Notes: generated from the letters alone by a model not told the origin. Positions 16,205 through 23,885 are shown, counted from the first letter of the stretch. The stretch is DNA of 33,844 nucleotides from Acetobacteraceae bacterium UBA6159 (GCA_002422345.1 DIUL01000087.1:5023-38866), one strand, 5' to 3'. Program-made: numbers and translations.

Positions 16205-16819
16205 CTACTTCCGCACGCCCAGGCCGCGCATGAACTGGTCCTTCAGCTTCGGCGGGTCGCGCTCGGTCGTATCCGCCGGCTTGGCGTTGTCGATCCGGCA
16301 GCCGATCAGCCAGGGGCCGTCTTCCTTCAGCGACAGGCTGATCAGCTCCTCGAACGCGCTTTCATCCGCGGCCCAGGCCGATTGCGCCAGGCCCGAGGCC
16401 TTGGCGACCGCCACGAGGTCCACGCACTGGTCGGTGACCGTCTTCTGCCCGCCGGTGATCTGATAGGCGCCGTTGTCCATGATGACGATCGCCAGGTTCT
16501 TCTGCGCTCGCGCGGCCACGGTGCCGAGGCAGCCCAACTGCATCAGGAGCGAGCCATCGCCTTCCAGCGCGATCACCTTGCGTTGCGGCTGCGCCAGCGC
16601 GACGCCGAGCGCGATGGGAACGGCGAGGCCCATGCTGCCGAGCATGTAGAAGTTCTGCGGCCGGCGTTCGGCGGCCCAGAGGTCGAAATTGGTGTAGCCG
16701 ATGCCGCCAATGACGGCTTCTTCCTGCCGCAGCAGGGCAACCATCCGCTTGGTGATGTCGAAGCGGTTCATCACCTTGGCCTGGTCGCGGGTGACAGGCT
16801 GATTGGGGGAAAATGCCAT
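16205..16819 (-). CDS. TPP-dependent decarboxylase, C-terminal (PP-domain) subunit, ComE-like
   Basis: Protein of 204 aa equal to the pyrophosphate-binding half of a TPP enzyme. The TPP/Mg motif starts at GDGS (87-90) and ends at DN (115-116). Upstream GSMGLAVPIALGVALAQP (61-78) is typical of sulfopyruvate and phosphonopyruvate decarboxylase beta subunits. A strong AGGAGG (16827-16832) overlaps the stop of the preceding gene and sits about seven bases before the ATG, so the two subunits are translationally coupled. The partner gene supplies the Pyr domain. Whether the substrate is sulfopyruvate, phosphonopyruvate or another 2-oxo acid cannot be told by eye. Confidence 0.88.
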   Translation of the reverse strand: MAFSPNQPVTRDQAKVMNRFDITKRMVALLRQEEAVIGGIGYTNFDLWAAERRPQNFYMLGSMGLAVPIALGVALAQPQRKVIALEGDGSLLMQLGCLGTVAARAQKNLAIVIMDNGAYQITGGQKTVTDQCVDLVAVAKASGLAQSAWAADESAFEELISLSLKEDGPWLIGCRIDNAKPADTTERDPPKLKDQFMRGLGVRK

Positions 16820-16830
16820 GGCCTGTCCTC

Positions 16831-17370
16831 CTATTTCTCGAACTTCTTGCCGCCGGTCAGCAGCGGCGAAAGGATGAAGCAGACCGGGGACTGGGTGGCC
16901 ATCGCCTGCACGATGGAGCGGTCGAGGATGAACTCGGCCTCATCGAGGCGGGTCATCGTGTAGTGCTCCACCGCCAGCGAATCGAGCACGGGGCGCATCG
17001 TGCGGCCCACCAGGGTCTGGCCGATGTTGAACTCGCCCAGGGTGCCGCGTTCGCTGACCATCATCAGGGTCGGGATGTGGAAGGCCATTGGGAGCGAGGC
17101 CAGCACGTTCGGCAGGGTGGCGAAGCCCGAGGTCTGCATCAGCAGGATGCCCCTTCGGCCGGCCATCCAGGCCCCGGACAGGATGCCCATACCCTCTTCT
17201 TCCCGCGTCACGGCGAAGGCGGTGAAGAACGGATCGGCGTGGATGCCCTCGATCAGGGGGCGAAGGACGTTGTCGGGGACATAGGTCACCAGGTCGACCT
17301 TGTGGCGCTTGAGCACGCGGCGGGTGATCTCGTCCCAGGTCTCGGTGTCCCCGGGTGTTTCGGTAACCAT
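16831..17370 (-). CDS. TPP-dependent decarboxylase, N-terminal (Pyr-domain) subunit, ComD-like
   Basis: Protein of 179 aa corresponding to the pyrimidine-binding half of a TPP enzyme. The activating glutamate lies in TREEEG (55-60, one of Glu57-59). It is followed by LLMQTSGFATLPNVLASL (77-94) and PTLMMVSERG, the order seen in sulfopyruvate decarboxylase alpha subunits. The ATG at 17370 is chosen for the GGGAGG about eight bases upstream; the open frame extends to 18747 but that part is antisense to the uracil glycosylase gene. It is the first gene of the alpha–beta–aminotransferase series and is divergent from the glycosylase across 178 bases. Confidence 0.88.
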   Translation of the reverse strand: MVTETPGDTETWDEITRRVLKRHKVDLVTYVPDNVLRPLIEGIHADPFFTAFAVTREEEGMGILSGAWMAGRRGILLMQTSGFATLPNVLASLPMAFHIPTLMMVSERGTLGEFNIGQTLVGRTMRPVLDSLAVEHYTMTRLDEAEFILDRSIVQAMATQSPVCFILSPLLTGGKKFEK

Positions 17371-17548
17371 GATGCTGCCTCCCTCGGTCCCGCGCGGGTG
17401 GGTGGTTCCCGTCCCGTGAGGCGGGCGTTTCCCACGATTGGCTTGGGTGGGCAACGGGGAATGCGTTTGCCGGGGGTCGCGGGAACTCGTTGACAGGGCG
17501 GGGGCGGGTGGGGAGGTTACCGGCTCGTCGAACCATCCAGGGTGGACC

Positions 17549-18319
17549 ATGGACGCATACGGTCTGCTGCGCCTCCAGATGGAATGGGGCGCCGATGAGG
17601 CGCTGGATGAGGCGCCGGTCGATCGCCTGCGCGCGCCCCGCCCCGCCGCGGCGCCGATGGTCCGTGCTCCGGCCTCGGCCCAGGCCGCGCCGGCGGTTGT
17701 GGTGCCCGCGTCGGAACGGGCCCGGATCGCGGCTGAAGCGGCGGACTCGCTGGAGGCGCTGCGGACCGCGATCGCTGCGTTTGATGGCTGCCCGCTGCGC
17801 GATACCGCGACGAACCTGGTCTTCGCGACGGGGGAGGCCTCGGCGCCGATCCTGGTGATCGGGGACCCGCCCAATGCCGATGAGGACCGCTCCGGCATGC
17901 CCTTCGCCGGGAAGGACGGGCAGTTCCTGGACATGCTGCTGGGCAGCGCGGGGCTGGATCGGGGGTTGCTGCTGCTGACCCCTCTGCTGCCCTGGCGGCC
18001 GCCGGGCGGACGGCCCGCGACGACGGCCGAGGTCACGGCCTGCCTGCCGTTCCTGCACCGGCTGATCAGCCTGGTCCAGCCGGCCTGCCTGGTGCTGACC
18101 GGGCCGCAGGCGGTCCGGGCGGTGATCGGCACGCGGCCGCGCGCCAGTGGCGCCCAGGGCGGTGCCCGCAAGGTCGCCTGTCCGATCCCCGGGCTGGCAG
18201 ATCCGATCGAGGCCCTGCTCCTCCCGTTCCCCGCCACCGCTCTGCGCCAGCCTGTCGCTCGGCGGGAGGCCTGGGCGGCGCTGCGGCGGATGCGTCGTGT
18301 GATGGACACGTGGGGGTGA
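17549..18319 (+). CDS. Divergent family-4 uracil-DNA glycosylase homologue
   Basis: Protein of 256 aa. A Pro/Ala-rich N-terminal region (about 25-60) leads to the UDG family-4 domain: FDGCPLRDTATNLVF (78-92), a motif-1 region, MPFAGKDGQFLDMLLGSAG, LPWRPPGGRPAT and ACLPFLHRLISLVQP. Two usually invariant sites are changed. Motif 1 reads GDPPN (105-109) instead of GEAPG, and the late HPAYLLR-type motif reads FPATALR (227-233), with Phe227 in place of the histidine. Only one cysteine (Cys81) is seen where a CxxC pair normally helps hold the 4Fe-4S cluster. It may be an inactive or re-purposed paralogue. Relation to the neighbouring decarboxylase and O-antigen ligase is not evident. Confidence 0.8.
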   Translation: MDAYGLLRLQMEWGADEALDEAPVDRLRAPRPAAAPMVRAPASAQAAPAVVVPASERARIAAEAADSLEALRTAIAAFDGCPLRDTATNLVFATGEASAPILVIGDPPNADEDRSGMPFAGKDGQFLDMLLGSAGLDRGLLLLTPLLPWRPPGGRPATTAEVTACLPFLHRLISLVQPACLVLTGPQAVRAVIGTRPRASGAQGGARKVACPIPGLADPIEALLLPFPATALRQPVARREAWAALRRMRRVMDTWG

Positions 18320-18412
18320 TTGGTCATGGACGCGCGGGGGTGCCGCCACGGCCCCGGGCGCATCACTGATACGGCTTGCGGTCGGGCCGGGGCGCTGGCA
18401 CGAACCGGGGCG

Positions 18413-19699
18413 ATGATCGTTTCCACCCTCCGATCCCCGGAAAGCCTGCAACGGCTGGACCGGGTCATGCTGGTCAGCCTGCTGCTGACTCCGGTTTTGC
18501 TGATGCACACCCGTGCCCTGGCCGAGGTCTCGATCGCGCTGATCGGACTCGGGTTTTTGGGCCGATCCGCCGTGACGCGGGACTGGTCCTGGCTGCGGAC
18601 CGGCTGGCTGCCCTTCGCGCTGGCCTGGTGGGTCTGGCAGGTCGTCTGCTCCACCCCCATCCCCGCGCTGCATCTGGGGGAGGGGGGCGTGAAGTCCCTG
18701 ACCCAGGCGCTGCTGACCATCCGCTTCATCATCCTGATCGCGGCCATGGAGCACTGCGTCCTGCGCGCCGATTCCGCCCGCCGCTGGCTGTACGGGGTGA
18801 TGGCAGCCTCGGCCGCCTATATCGCGTTCCAGTGCCTGTTCCAGTTCACCTTCGGGCGGAACACCTATGGCTGGCCGCGCTATCCAGATGGGGAGCTGAC
18901 CGGTCCGTTTGGCCGGCCTCGCGCTGGTCCGCCGCTGGCCCGCCTGCTGATGCCCACGCTGCTGCCGGCGGTTGCCGCCTTGATGGCGAGGCCGGGGGTG
19001 AAGGGGACGCTGGCGGGTGGCGGGCTGCTGATCGGCGGGATGGTGGTCATCGTGCTGATCGGGCAGAGGATGCCCCTGCTGGTCGCCTTCGGCAGCCTGC
19101 TGGTGGCGGGTGTGCTGATGCGGCGGTTGCGGGTGCCGGTCCTGGTGGCCGCGGTGATGACGGGGCTGATGCTGGCGGCGTCACCGGTCGTGGCGCCGGA
19201 CGCCTATCAGCGGCTGGTGGTCAAGTTCGGCAATCAGATGGCCAATTTCGCCTCGGCCCATTACGGGCAGCTTTATACGCGGGCCTGGTCGGTGGGGGTG
19301 AACAACCCGGTCACCGGCATGGGGCATGACGGGTTTGGCACCGGCTGCCCGATGCCCGAGAACTTCCGCCCCAGCGTCGACGGCAAGCAGCCGGATGGCG
19401 GGGGGGCCATCATCTGCTGGGTGCATCCGCACAATATCTACCTCCAGGCGCTGGATGATGGCGGGTTCATTGGCCTGGGGCTGTTCAGCCTGATGATGGG
19501 GGCCTGGCTGATGCCCCTGTGGCGCGGAGTCTGGTCCCGGCCCGCCCCGCTGCGGGTGGGGCTGTTCGCGTCCCTGGCCGTGCAGATGTGGCCGGTGCAG
19601 GCGGCGAACGGGTTCACCTCGATCCCGATGGGAGGGTGGTTCTTCCTGATCCTGGGCTGGGGGCTGGCGGAGGCGCGGGCGGCTTCCCGGGTGGCGTGA
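18413..19699 (+). CDS. O-antigen ligase / polymerase-like membrane protein (Wzy_C family)
   Basis: Polytopic inner-membrane protein of 428 aa with roughly ten hydrophobic segments. The family hallmark is the periplasmic loop ending in HPHNIYLQALDDGGFIGLGLF near the C-terminus, with a preceding GMGHDGFG. The QRMPLLVAFGSLL segment is typical of WaaL-like ligases, which attach O-antigen to lipid A core. The ATG at 18413 is chosen because the 31 residues before it (from an alternative GTG at 18320) are charged and lack family character. The gene ends 13 bases from the convergent toxin gene. Whether it ligates O-antigen or another polysaccharide is not decidable here. Confidence 0.85.
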   Translation: MIVSTLRSPESLQRLDRVMLVSLLLTPVLLMHTRALAEVSIALIGLGFLGRSAVTRDWSWLRTGWLPFALAWWVWQVVCSTPIPALHLGEGGVKSLTQALLTIRFIILIAAMEHCVLRADSARRWLYGVMAASAAYIAFQCLFQFTFGRNTYGWPRYPDGELTGPFGRPRAGPPLARLLMPTLLPAVAALMARPGVKGTLAGGGLLIGGMVVIVLIGQRMPLLVAFGSLLVAGVLMRRLRVPVLVAAVMTGLMLAASPVVAPDAYQRLVVKFGNQMANFASAHYGQLYTRAWSVGVNNPVTGMGHDGFGTGCPMPENFRPSVDGKQPDGGGAIICWVHPHNIYLQALDDGGFIGLGLFSLMMGAWLMPLWRGVWSRPAPLRVGLFASLAVQMWPVQAANGFTSIPMGGWFFLILGWGLAEARAASRVA

Positions 19700-19712
19700 T
19701 CCGGGTCGACCG

Positions 19713-20045
19713 CTACAGTTGCAGGACCGCGCGCACCCCATCCTCGACCGCGCGCAGGTCTTCCGAGGACAGGTTCCCCAGCGCCCCGGTCAGCCGCGTC
19801 CGATCCACGGCGCGAAGCTGATCGCAGACCGCGACCGACCGGCTCCCGGCCGAGGGCACCGGGACCGTCAACGGGGGCCTGGGCGTAGGGCCGGTCGACA
19901 ATGGCACGATGACGATCGTGCGGCGGACCCGGTTCAGGGCGTCGGCTCCGATCACGACCGCCGGGCGGGTCTTCTGGATTTCCCCTCCGACGGTGGGATC
20001 AAGGTTGACCCACCAGATCGACCCGCGGGTAATCGCGGGGGCCAC
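19713..20045 (-). CDS. MazF/PemK-family endoribonuclease toxin
   Basis: Toxin of 110 aa. The N-terminus RGSIWWVNLDPTVGGEIQKTRPAVVI (7-32) has the family order: substrate-binding loop, then KTRPAVV with the arginine used in catalysis. IVIVPLST (45-52) and SVAVCDQLRAVDRTRL (70-85) follow, carrying the second conserved segment. It starts at a GTG that directly follows the TAG stop of the antitoxin (TAGGTG). The family cleaves single-stranded mRNA at short sequences. Cognate antitoxin and operator lie immediately upstream. The pair is inserted between serS and a convergent O-antigen ligase gene. Confidence 0.92.
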   Translation of the reverse strand: MAPAITRGSIWWVNLDPTVGGEIQKTRPAVVIGADALNRVRRTIVIVPLSTGPTPRPPLTVPVPSAGSRSVAVCDQLRAVDRTRLTGALGNLSSEDLRAVEDGVRAVLQL

Positions 20046-20303
20046 CTATGGAAGCCGGGGCGGTGTATCTAGCCCGTCCGCGCGCGTCGCATCCTCCCAT
20101 TCCGCCATCTCGGCGTTCAGGGCTTCATCGGCCTCCACCAGCAGAGCCGCGCGATACAGGGGATCGTCATCGGCGTTGTCCGGCGGCAGGGCCTCGATCA
20201 GCAGGCGGCCGACGAAGGCGCTGCGTTCCCGCACCGGGACCGCGCGCTTGAAGCGCCGCACGAGGTGGTCGGGAAGACGGAGGAGGATTTGCTCGGTGGC
20301 CAT
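20046..20303 (-). CDS. Ribbon-helix-helix antitoxin of the MazF/PemK pair
   Basis: Small protein of 85 aa. The N-terminal ~45 residues, EQILLRLPDHLVRRFKRAVPVRERSAFVGRLL, fit a beta-strand then two helices, as in CopG/RHH DNA-binding antitoxins. The acidic C-terminus (EADEALNAEMAEWEDATRADG) is the usual toxin-binding tail. The stop abuts the toxin GTG, so both are made from one transcript. It probably dimerises and represses the operon through the palindrome 14 bases upstream. Antitoxins of this kind are poorly conserved, so the assignment rests on fold pattern plus position next to the toxin. Confidence 0.85.
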   Translation of the reverse strand: MATEQILLRLPDHLVRRFKRAVPVRERSAFVGRLLIEALPPDNADDDPLYRAALLVEADEALNAEMAEWEDATRADGLDTPPRLP

Positions 20304-20316
20304 GCGGCTGGGTTTT

Positions 20317-20342
20317 CCTGGCTATCAACATAGATAGCCAGG
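20317..20342 (-). promoter_or_regulatory. Putative autoregulatory operator of the toxin-antitoxin operon
   Basis: Perfect 10-bp inverted repeat CCTGGCTATC / GATAGCCAGG (20317-20326 and 20333-20342) with a 6-base spacer. It begins 13 bases upstream of the antitoxin ATG at 20303. The left arm overlaps the AGGA ribosome-binding element at 20316-20319. A pair of half-sites is what a ribbon-helix-helix dimer pair would bind. Operator function is inferred. Confidence 0.6.
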
Positions 20343-20366
20343 GGGCGTGCTAGGATCAAGCGCGCC

Positions 20367-21641
20367 CTAAACCCCGATCCGGTCCATCCCACCCATGTAC
20401 GGCCACAGCACCTCGGGCAGCAGGATCGAGCCGTCGGCCTGCTGGTGGTTTTCCATCACCGCGATCATCGCCCGCCCGACCGCGACGCCCGAGCCGTTCA
20501 GCGTATGCACATGCGCCACGGTCTTGCCGTCCACGCCGCCGCGGAACCGAGCGTTCATACGCCGAGCCTGGAAGTCGCGGCAGTTGGAGCAGGAGGAGAT
20601 TTCCCGCCAGGCCTGCTGGCCGGGCAGCCAGACCTCCAGGTCATGCGTCCGCACGGCGCCGAAGCCGGTATCGCCCGAAGACAACAGCATGCGGCGATAG
20701 GGAAGGCCGAGCATTTCCAGGATGGTCTCGGCGGAGCGGGTCATGCGTTCGAGTTCGGCGGCCGACTCGTCGGGATGGACGATGGAGACAAGCTCGACCT
20801 TACGGAACTGGTGCTGGCGCAGCATGCCGCGGGTGTCGCGGCCGGCCGACCCTGCCTCGGACCGGTAGCAGTCGGTCAGGGCGGTCATCCGCAGCGGCAG
20901 TTGCTTTTCGGCCAGGATTTCGCCGGCGACGGTGTTGGTCAGGGGCACCTCGGCGGTGGGGATCAGCCAGCGGCCGTCGGTGGTGCGGAACAGATCTTCC
21001 GCGAACTTGGGCAACTGGCCGGTGCCGTAGACGGTGGCGTCGTTGACCAGGGATGGGACCACCAGCTCGGTATAGCCGTGGTGCTGGCTATGGATGTCCA
21101 GCATGAACTGGCCCAGGGCGCGTTCCAGCCGGGCGAGGGGGCCGCGCAGGACGGTGAAGCGCGCGCCGGCCAGCTTGGCGGCGGTGGCGAAGTCCATCAT
21201 GCCGAGCGCCTCACCGAGTTCGAAGTGCTGGCGGGGCATGAAGTTCAGGTCGCGCGGCTTGCTGAACTGGGACAGGACCTTGTTGGCGGTTTCGTCCGGG
21301 CCGTCCGGGACCTCCGGGTCCAGGATGTTGGGCAGGGATTCGAGCACGCCCTTGATCGCGGCGTCGAGGTCGGCGGCGCGCTTTTCCAGCCCCTCCATCT
21401 CACCCCGCAGGCTGGTGGCTTCGGCTTCCAGGGCAGCAGTGTCGGCGCCGGTGCGCTTGCCTTGGCCGATTTCGCGGGCCAGTGCGTTCCGGCGGGCCTG
21501 CTTTTCCTGCAGCGCGGTCTGCGCGGTTCGGCGTTCGGCGTCACGGGTCAGGATATCCGACGACACCGGCTGCATTCCGCGACGGATTAGGGCCGCGTCG
21601 AAGGCGGCGGCATCTGTGCGGATGGCGCGGATGTCATGCAT
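20367..21641 (-). CDS. serS: Seryl-tRNA synthetase
   Basis: Class II aminoacyl-tRNA synthetase of 424 aa charging tRNA-Ser. The N-terminal half (about 27-110) is the long antiparallel coiled-coil arm that grips the tRNA. The catalytic core has PTAEVPLTN, CYRSEAGSAGRDTRGMLRQHQF (motif 2) and the C-terminal GSGVAVGRAMIAVMENHQ (motif 3). The ATG at 21641 is chosen as it overlaps the tatC stop (8-base overlap) and gives the usual MHDIRAIR start. The order tatC–serS is common in alphaproteobacteria. Confidence 0.97.
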   Translation of the reverse strand: MHDIRAIRTDAAAFDAALIRRGMQPVSSDILTRDAERRTAQTALQEKQARRNALAREIGQGKRTGADTAALEAEATSLRGEMEGLEKRAADLDAAIKGVLESLPNILDPEVPDGPDETANKVLSQFSKPRDLNFMPRQHFELGEALGMMDFATAAKLAGARFTVLRGPLARLERALGQFMLDIHSQHHGYTELVVPSLVNDATVYGTGQLPKFAEDLFRTTDGRWLIPTAEVPLTNTVAGEILAEKQLPLRMTALTDCYRSEAGSAGRDTRGMLRQHQFRKVELVSIVHPDESAAELERMTRSAETILEMLGLPYRRMLLSSGDTGFGAVRTHDLEVWLPGQQAWREISSCSNCRDFQARRMNARFRGGVDGKTVAHVHTLNGSGVAVGRAMIAVMENHQQADGSILLPEVLWPYMGGMDRIGV

Positions 21642-22458
21642 CGGATTTCTTCTCCTCCTCGGGTTCGTCATCTTCCTCGACCACGGGCTTCGGTTCCACG
21701 AAGCCCGCGGCGACGATCGAGATTTCGTACAGTGCGATCAGCGGCACCGCGAGGGCGACCTGGCTGATCACGTCGGGCGGGGCCATGATGGCCGCCACGA
21801 CGAACATGCCGACATAGGCATAGCGGCGGACGCGCTTCAGCGCGGCGGAGCTGACGATGCCGACCTTGGCCATCAGGGTCAGGGCGACCGGAAGCTCGAA
21901 CGTCAGGCCGAAGGCGAAGATCATCTTCATCACAAGGTCGAGATATTCGCTGACCTTGGGCAGCAGGGCGATCGGCACGCCGCCGCCGCCGGTGGATGAC
22001 TGGAAGCTCGCGAAGAATTCCCAGGCCAGGGGGAACACGAAGTAATACGCGAGCGCGGCGCCGGTGAAGAACAGCACGGGCGTGGCCAGCAGGAATGGCA
22101 GGAAGGCGTTCTTCTCGCTGCGGTACAGCCCTGGCGCGATGAACAGCCAGAGCTGCGTCGCGATCACCGGGAAACCCAGGAACATGCCGCCGAAGAAGGC
22201 GACCTTGATGCGGGTGAAGAAGGCTTCGTAGAGCTGGGTGTAGATGAGCTGCGGCTCGCCATGACCCTGGTTGCGAAGGATCTCGGCCAGCGGGCGGGCG
22301 AGGAAGTAATAGATGTCGTCGGCGAAATAGTACGAGATGCCGAAGCAGAGGGCGAACGCGACGGACGACCAGATCAGCCGCGTCCGCAGCTCGACCAGAT
22401 GGTCCATGAGCGGCATGGGCTTGTCGTCGATTTGGTCTTCTTCGGCGGGTTTTGCCAC
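21634..22458 (-). CDS. tatC: Twin-arginine translocase subunit TatC
   Basis: Six-spanning inner-membrane receptor of the Tat export system, 274 aa. The N-terminus has PLMDHLVELRTRLIWS (17-32), the twin-arginine binding region. The P1/P2 segments follow, with FRKSEKNA-like YRSEKNAFLPFLLATPVLFFTGAALAYYFVFPLAWEFF in the middle. FELPVALTLMAKVGIVS is also typical. A Lys/Glu-rich tail ends at 21634. It lies 16 bases downstream of tatB and overlaps serS. Confidence 0.96.
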   Translation of the reverse strand: MAKPAEEDQIDDKPMPLMDHLVELRTRLIWSSVAFALCFGISYYFADDIYYFLARPLAEILRNQGHGEPQLIYTQLYEAFFTRIKVAFFGGMFLGFPVIATQLWLFIAPGLYRSEKNAFLPFLLATPVLFFTGAALAYYFVFPLAWEFFASFQSSTGGGGVPIALLPKVSEYLDLVMKMIFAFGLTFELPVALTLMAKVGIVSSAALKRVRRYAYVGMFVVAAIMAPPDVISQVALAVPLIALYEISIVAAGFVEPKPVVEEDDEPEEEKKSDA

Positions 22459-22474
22459 GGGCGGCCTTCTGCTT

Positions 22475-23011
22475 TCAGGTGGGATTGGCGGCGGCGCGTT
22501 CGGCGGCCTGCCGGACCAGCGCGGGCGGGATGAAGGCCGGTGGTTCGGCGGGTTCGGCTGGTGGCTCGATCGGGGTGACCAGGCCGGGCGGGATGAAGGG
22601 GGGCGCGTGTGCGCGGGTCGGGTCGGGCGGCGGGACGACGGGGCCGGCGGGCGCTTCGTTCAGCACCGATTCCAGCGTCGTGTCGGCGGCCGAGGTCGTG
22701 CTGGTCCCGCTGGCCGTGTCGAGCGGGTTGGAATTGAAGGTATCCCGGATCGAGCGATCGGGGTCGACGGCCTTCTCGATCTCGGAGCGGAGGTCGAAGT
22801 TGCGGATGTCCTTGAACTGGTCCCGCACGCCCTTGAGGTCGGCGTCCTTCATCAGGTCGTCGACATGGGTATGGAACTCGGCCGCCATGGAGCGGGCCTT
22901 CTTGACCAGGTTGCTGATGGCGCGCAGCGCGATCGGCAGGTCCTTGGGACCGATCAGCACCAGGGCGACCACACCGATCAGCATGATCTGGGACCAGGAA
23001 AAATCGAACAT
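22475..23011 (-). CDS. tatB: Sec-independent translocase protein TatB
   Basis: Single-span membrane protein of 178 aa. One hydrophobic helix (about 5-22) ends in LIGPKDLP, followed by an amphipathic helix with LVKKARSMAAEF, the classic TatB layout; the E/P residues near position 8 and the hinge GP fit TatB rather than TatA. The C-terminal ~90 residues are Pro/Ala-rich and low-complexity. The ATG at 23011 has GGAGG about 12 bases upstream; the frame runs on to 23353 only because of the repeats in scpB. No tatA gene lies between scpB and tatB, although many alphaproteobacteria have it there. Confidence 0.92.
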   Translation of the reverse strand: MFDFSWSQIMLIGVVALVLIGPKDLPIALRAISNLVKKARSMAAEFHTHVDDLMKDADLKGVRDQFKDIRNFDLRSEIEKAVDPDRSIRDTFNSNPLDTASGTSTTSAADTTLESVLNEAPAGPVVPPPDPTRAHAPPFIPPGLVTPIEPPAEPAEPPAFIPPALVRQAAERAAANPT

Positions 23012-23039
23012 GGGTTGGATTGGGCCTCCGGCGGGCTTG

Positions 23040-23885
23040 CTAGCAGGAAGCCGGCCCAGGGGGAACAGGGGCTTTGGGAACAGGGGCTTTGGGGGCCATG
23101 GGGTCCGGGTCGTTTCCGGTTCGCCCCCCCTCCCCTTGAGGGAGGGGGTTGGGGGGAGGGGTCGGTGCCCCCCGGGCCGTGCCGCTGTCCCCCCGCCCCC
23201 CGGCCCCCTCCCTCCAGGGGAGGGGGGGCGTGGGGGAACCGCCGGTGGGTCCATCCCCAGCCGGGGTTGGCGTGGCGAGACCCCCATCGGGTCCGTCCCC
23301 CACGGGCCGAACATCATTCGCGGCGGCGGCGCCCATGGGGCGGGGTGGTTCAACGAACAGGTCCTCCCGCCGCGGCAAGGCGCGGATGTCGGGCAGGCCG
23401 AAGGCGGTCAGGAACTCGGGCGTCGTGACCCACAGCGTCGGGCGGCCCGGTGCGTCCTTGCGGCCCGCCGGGGAGATCAGCTTGTTCTCCAGTAAGGCTT
23501 CGAGGGTCTGCTGCGACAGGCTGGTGCCGCGCATGTGCTCGATCTCGGGGCGGGTGACGGGCTGGTGGTAGGCGACGATGGCCAGGGTCTCCATCGCCAC
23601 GCGGGTCAGGCGGCGCGGCACGTCGATCACCTTCCGCAGCGCCGGGGCCAGGTCGAGCGCGGTGCGGAACTGCACCCCGCCCGCGACCTCGGCCAGTTCG
23701 ACACCCCGGCCGGCATAGCGGGCGCGGAGGGCGTCGATGACCGCGTCGGAGTCGACGCCCTCGGGCAGGATGCGGGACAGGGCGCGCGGGGTGACCGGGT
23801 TGGCGCTGGAGAAGACCATGGCCTCGGCCAGCCGCAGGATGGCTTCGTCGTCCGGAGCGGGGGGCGGGTCGGGAGTGTCGGTCAT
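23040..23885 (-). CDS. scpB: Segregation and condensation protein B, with a repeat-encoded C-terminal tail
   Basis: 281 aa. Residues about 10-195 are ScpB: two winged-helix domains with DEAILRLAEAMVFSSANPV (12-30), IDVPRRLTRVAMETLAIVAYHQPVTRPEIEHMRG and LWVTTPEFLTAFGLPDIRALP. With ScpA it binds SMC and acts in chromosome condensation. The C-terminal ~65 residues are Pro/Gly-rich. Residues about 217-255 derive from the paired repeat (23122-23236), and the end is a KAPVP duplication from a 15-bp tandem repeat. The usual protein stops near residue 200-215, so the tail is an add-on. The ATG at 23885 is chosen because the upstream open frame to 24107 crosses a MAGLDPA-type repeat. Confidence 0.9.
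   Translation of the reverse strand: MTDTPDPPPAPDDEAILRLAEAMVFSSANPVTPRALSRILPEGVDSDAVIDALRARYAGRGVELAEVAGGVQFRTALDLAPALRKVIDVPRRLTRVAMETLAIVAYHQPVTRPEIEHMRGTSLSQQTLEALLENKLISPAGRKDAPGRPTLWVTTPEFLTAFGLPDIRALPRREDLFVEPPRPMGAAAANDVRPVGDGPDGGLATPTPAGDGPTGGSPTPPLPWREGAGGRGDSGTARGAPTPPPNPLPQGEGGRTGNDPDPMAPKAPVPKAPVPPGPASC
23061..23090. repeat. 15-bp tandem duplication in the scpB 3' end
   Basis: Two perfect copies of GGGAACAGGGGCTTT (23061-23075 and 23076-23090). On the minus strand they give the KAPVPKAPVP stretch near the ScpB C-terminus. The length is a multiple of three, so the frame is kept. Slippage is the likely origin. Confidence 0.85.
23122..23236. repeat. Paired inverted palindromic repeat inside scpB
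   Basis: Left arm 23122-23161 and right arm 23191-23236 are inverted copies separated by 29 bp. The left arm matches the 1764-1803 arm at 39 of 40 positions, and the right arm matches the 1831-1876 arm at about 42 of 46. The element is thus the same as that in the epimerase gene, in the same left/right layout. It lies within the non-conserved C-terminal tail of ScpB. Confidence 0.9.

Noticed and set aside
17371..18747. Long upstream extension of the TPP alpha subunit frame
   Set aside because: It is antisense to the glycosylase and lacks any family signal; a good ribosome-binding site fits the ATG at 17370.
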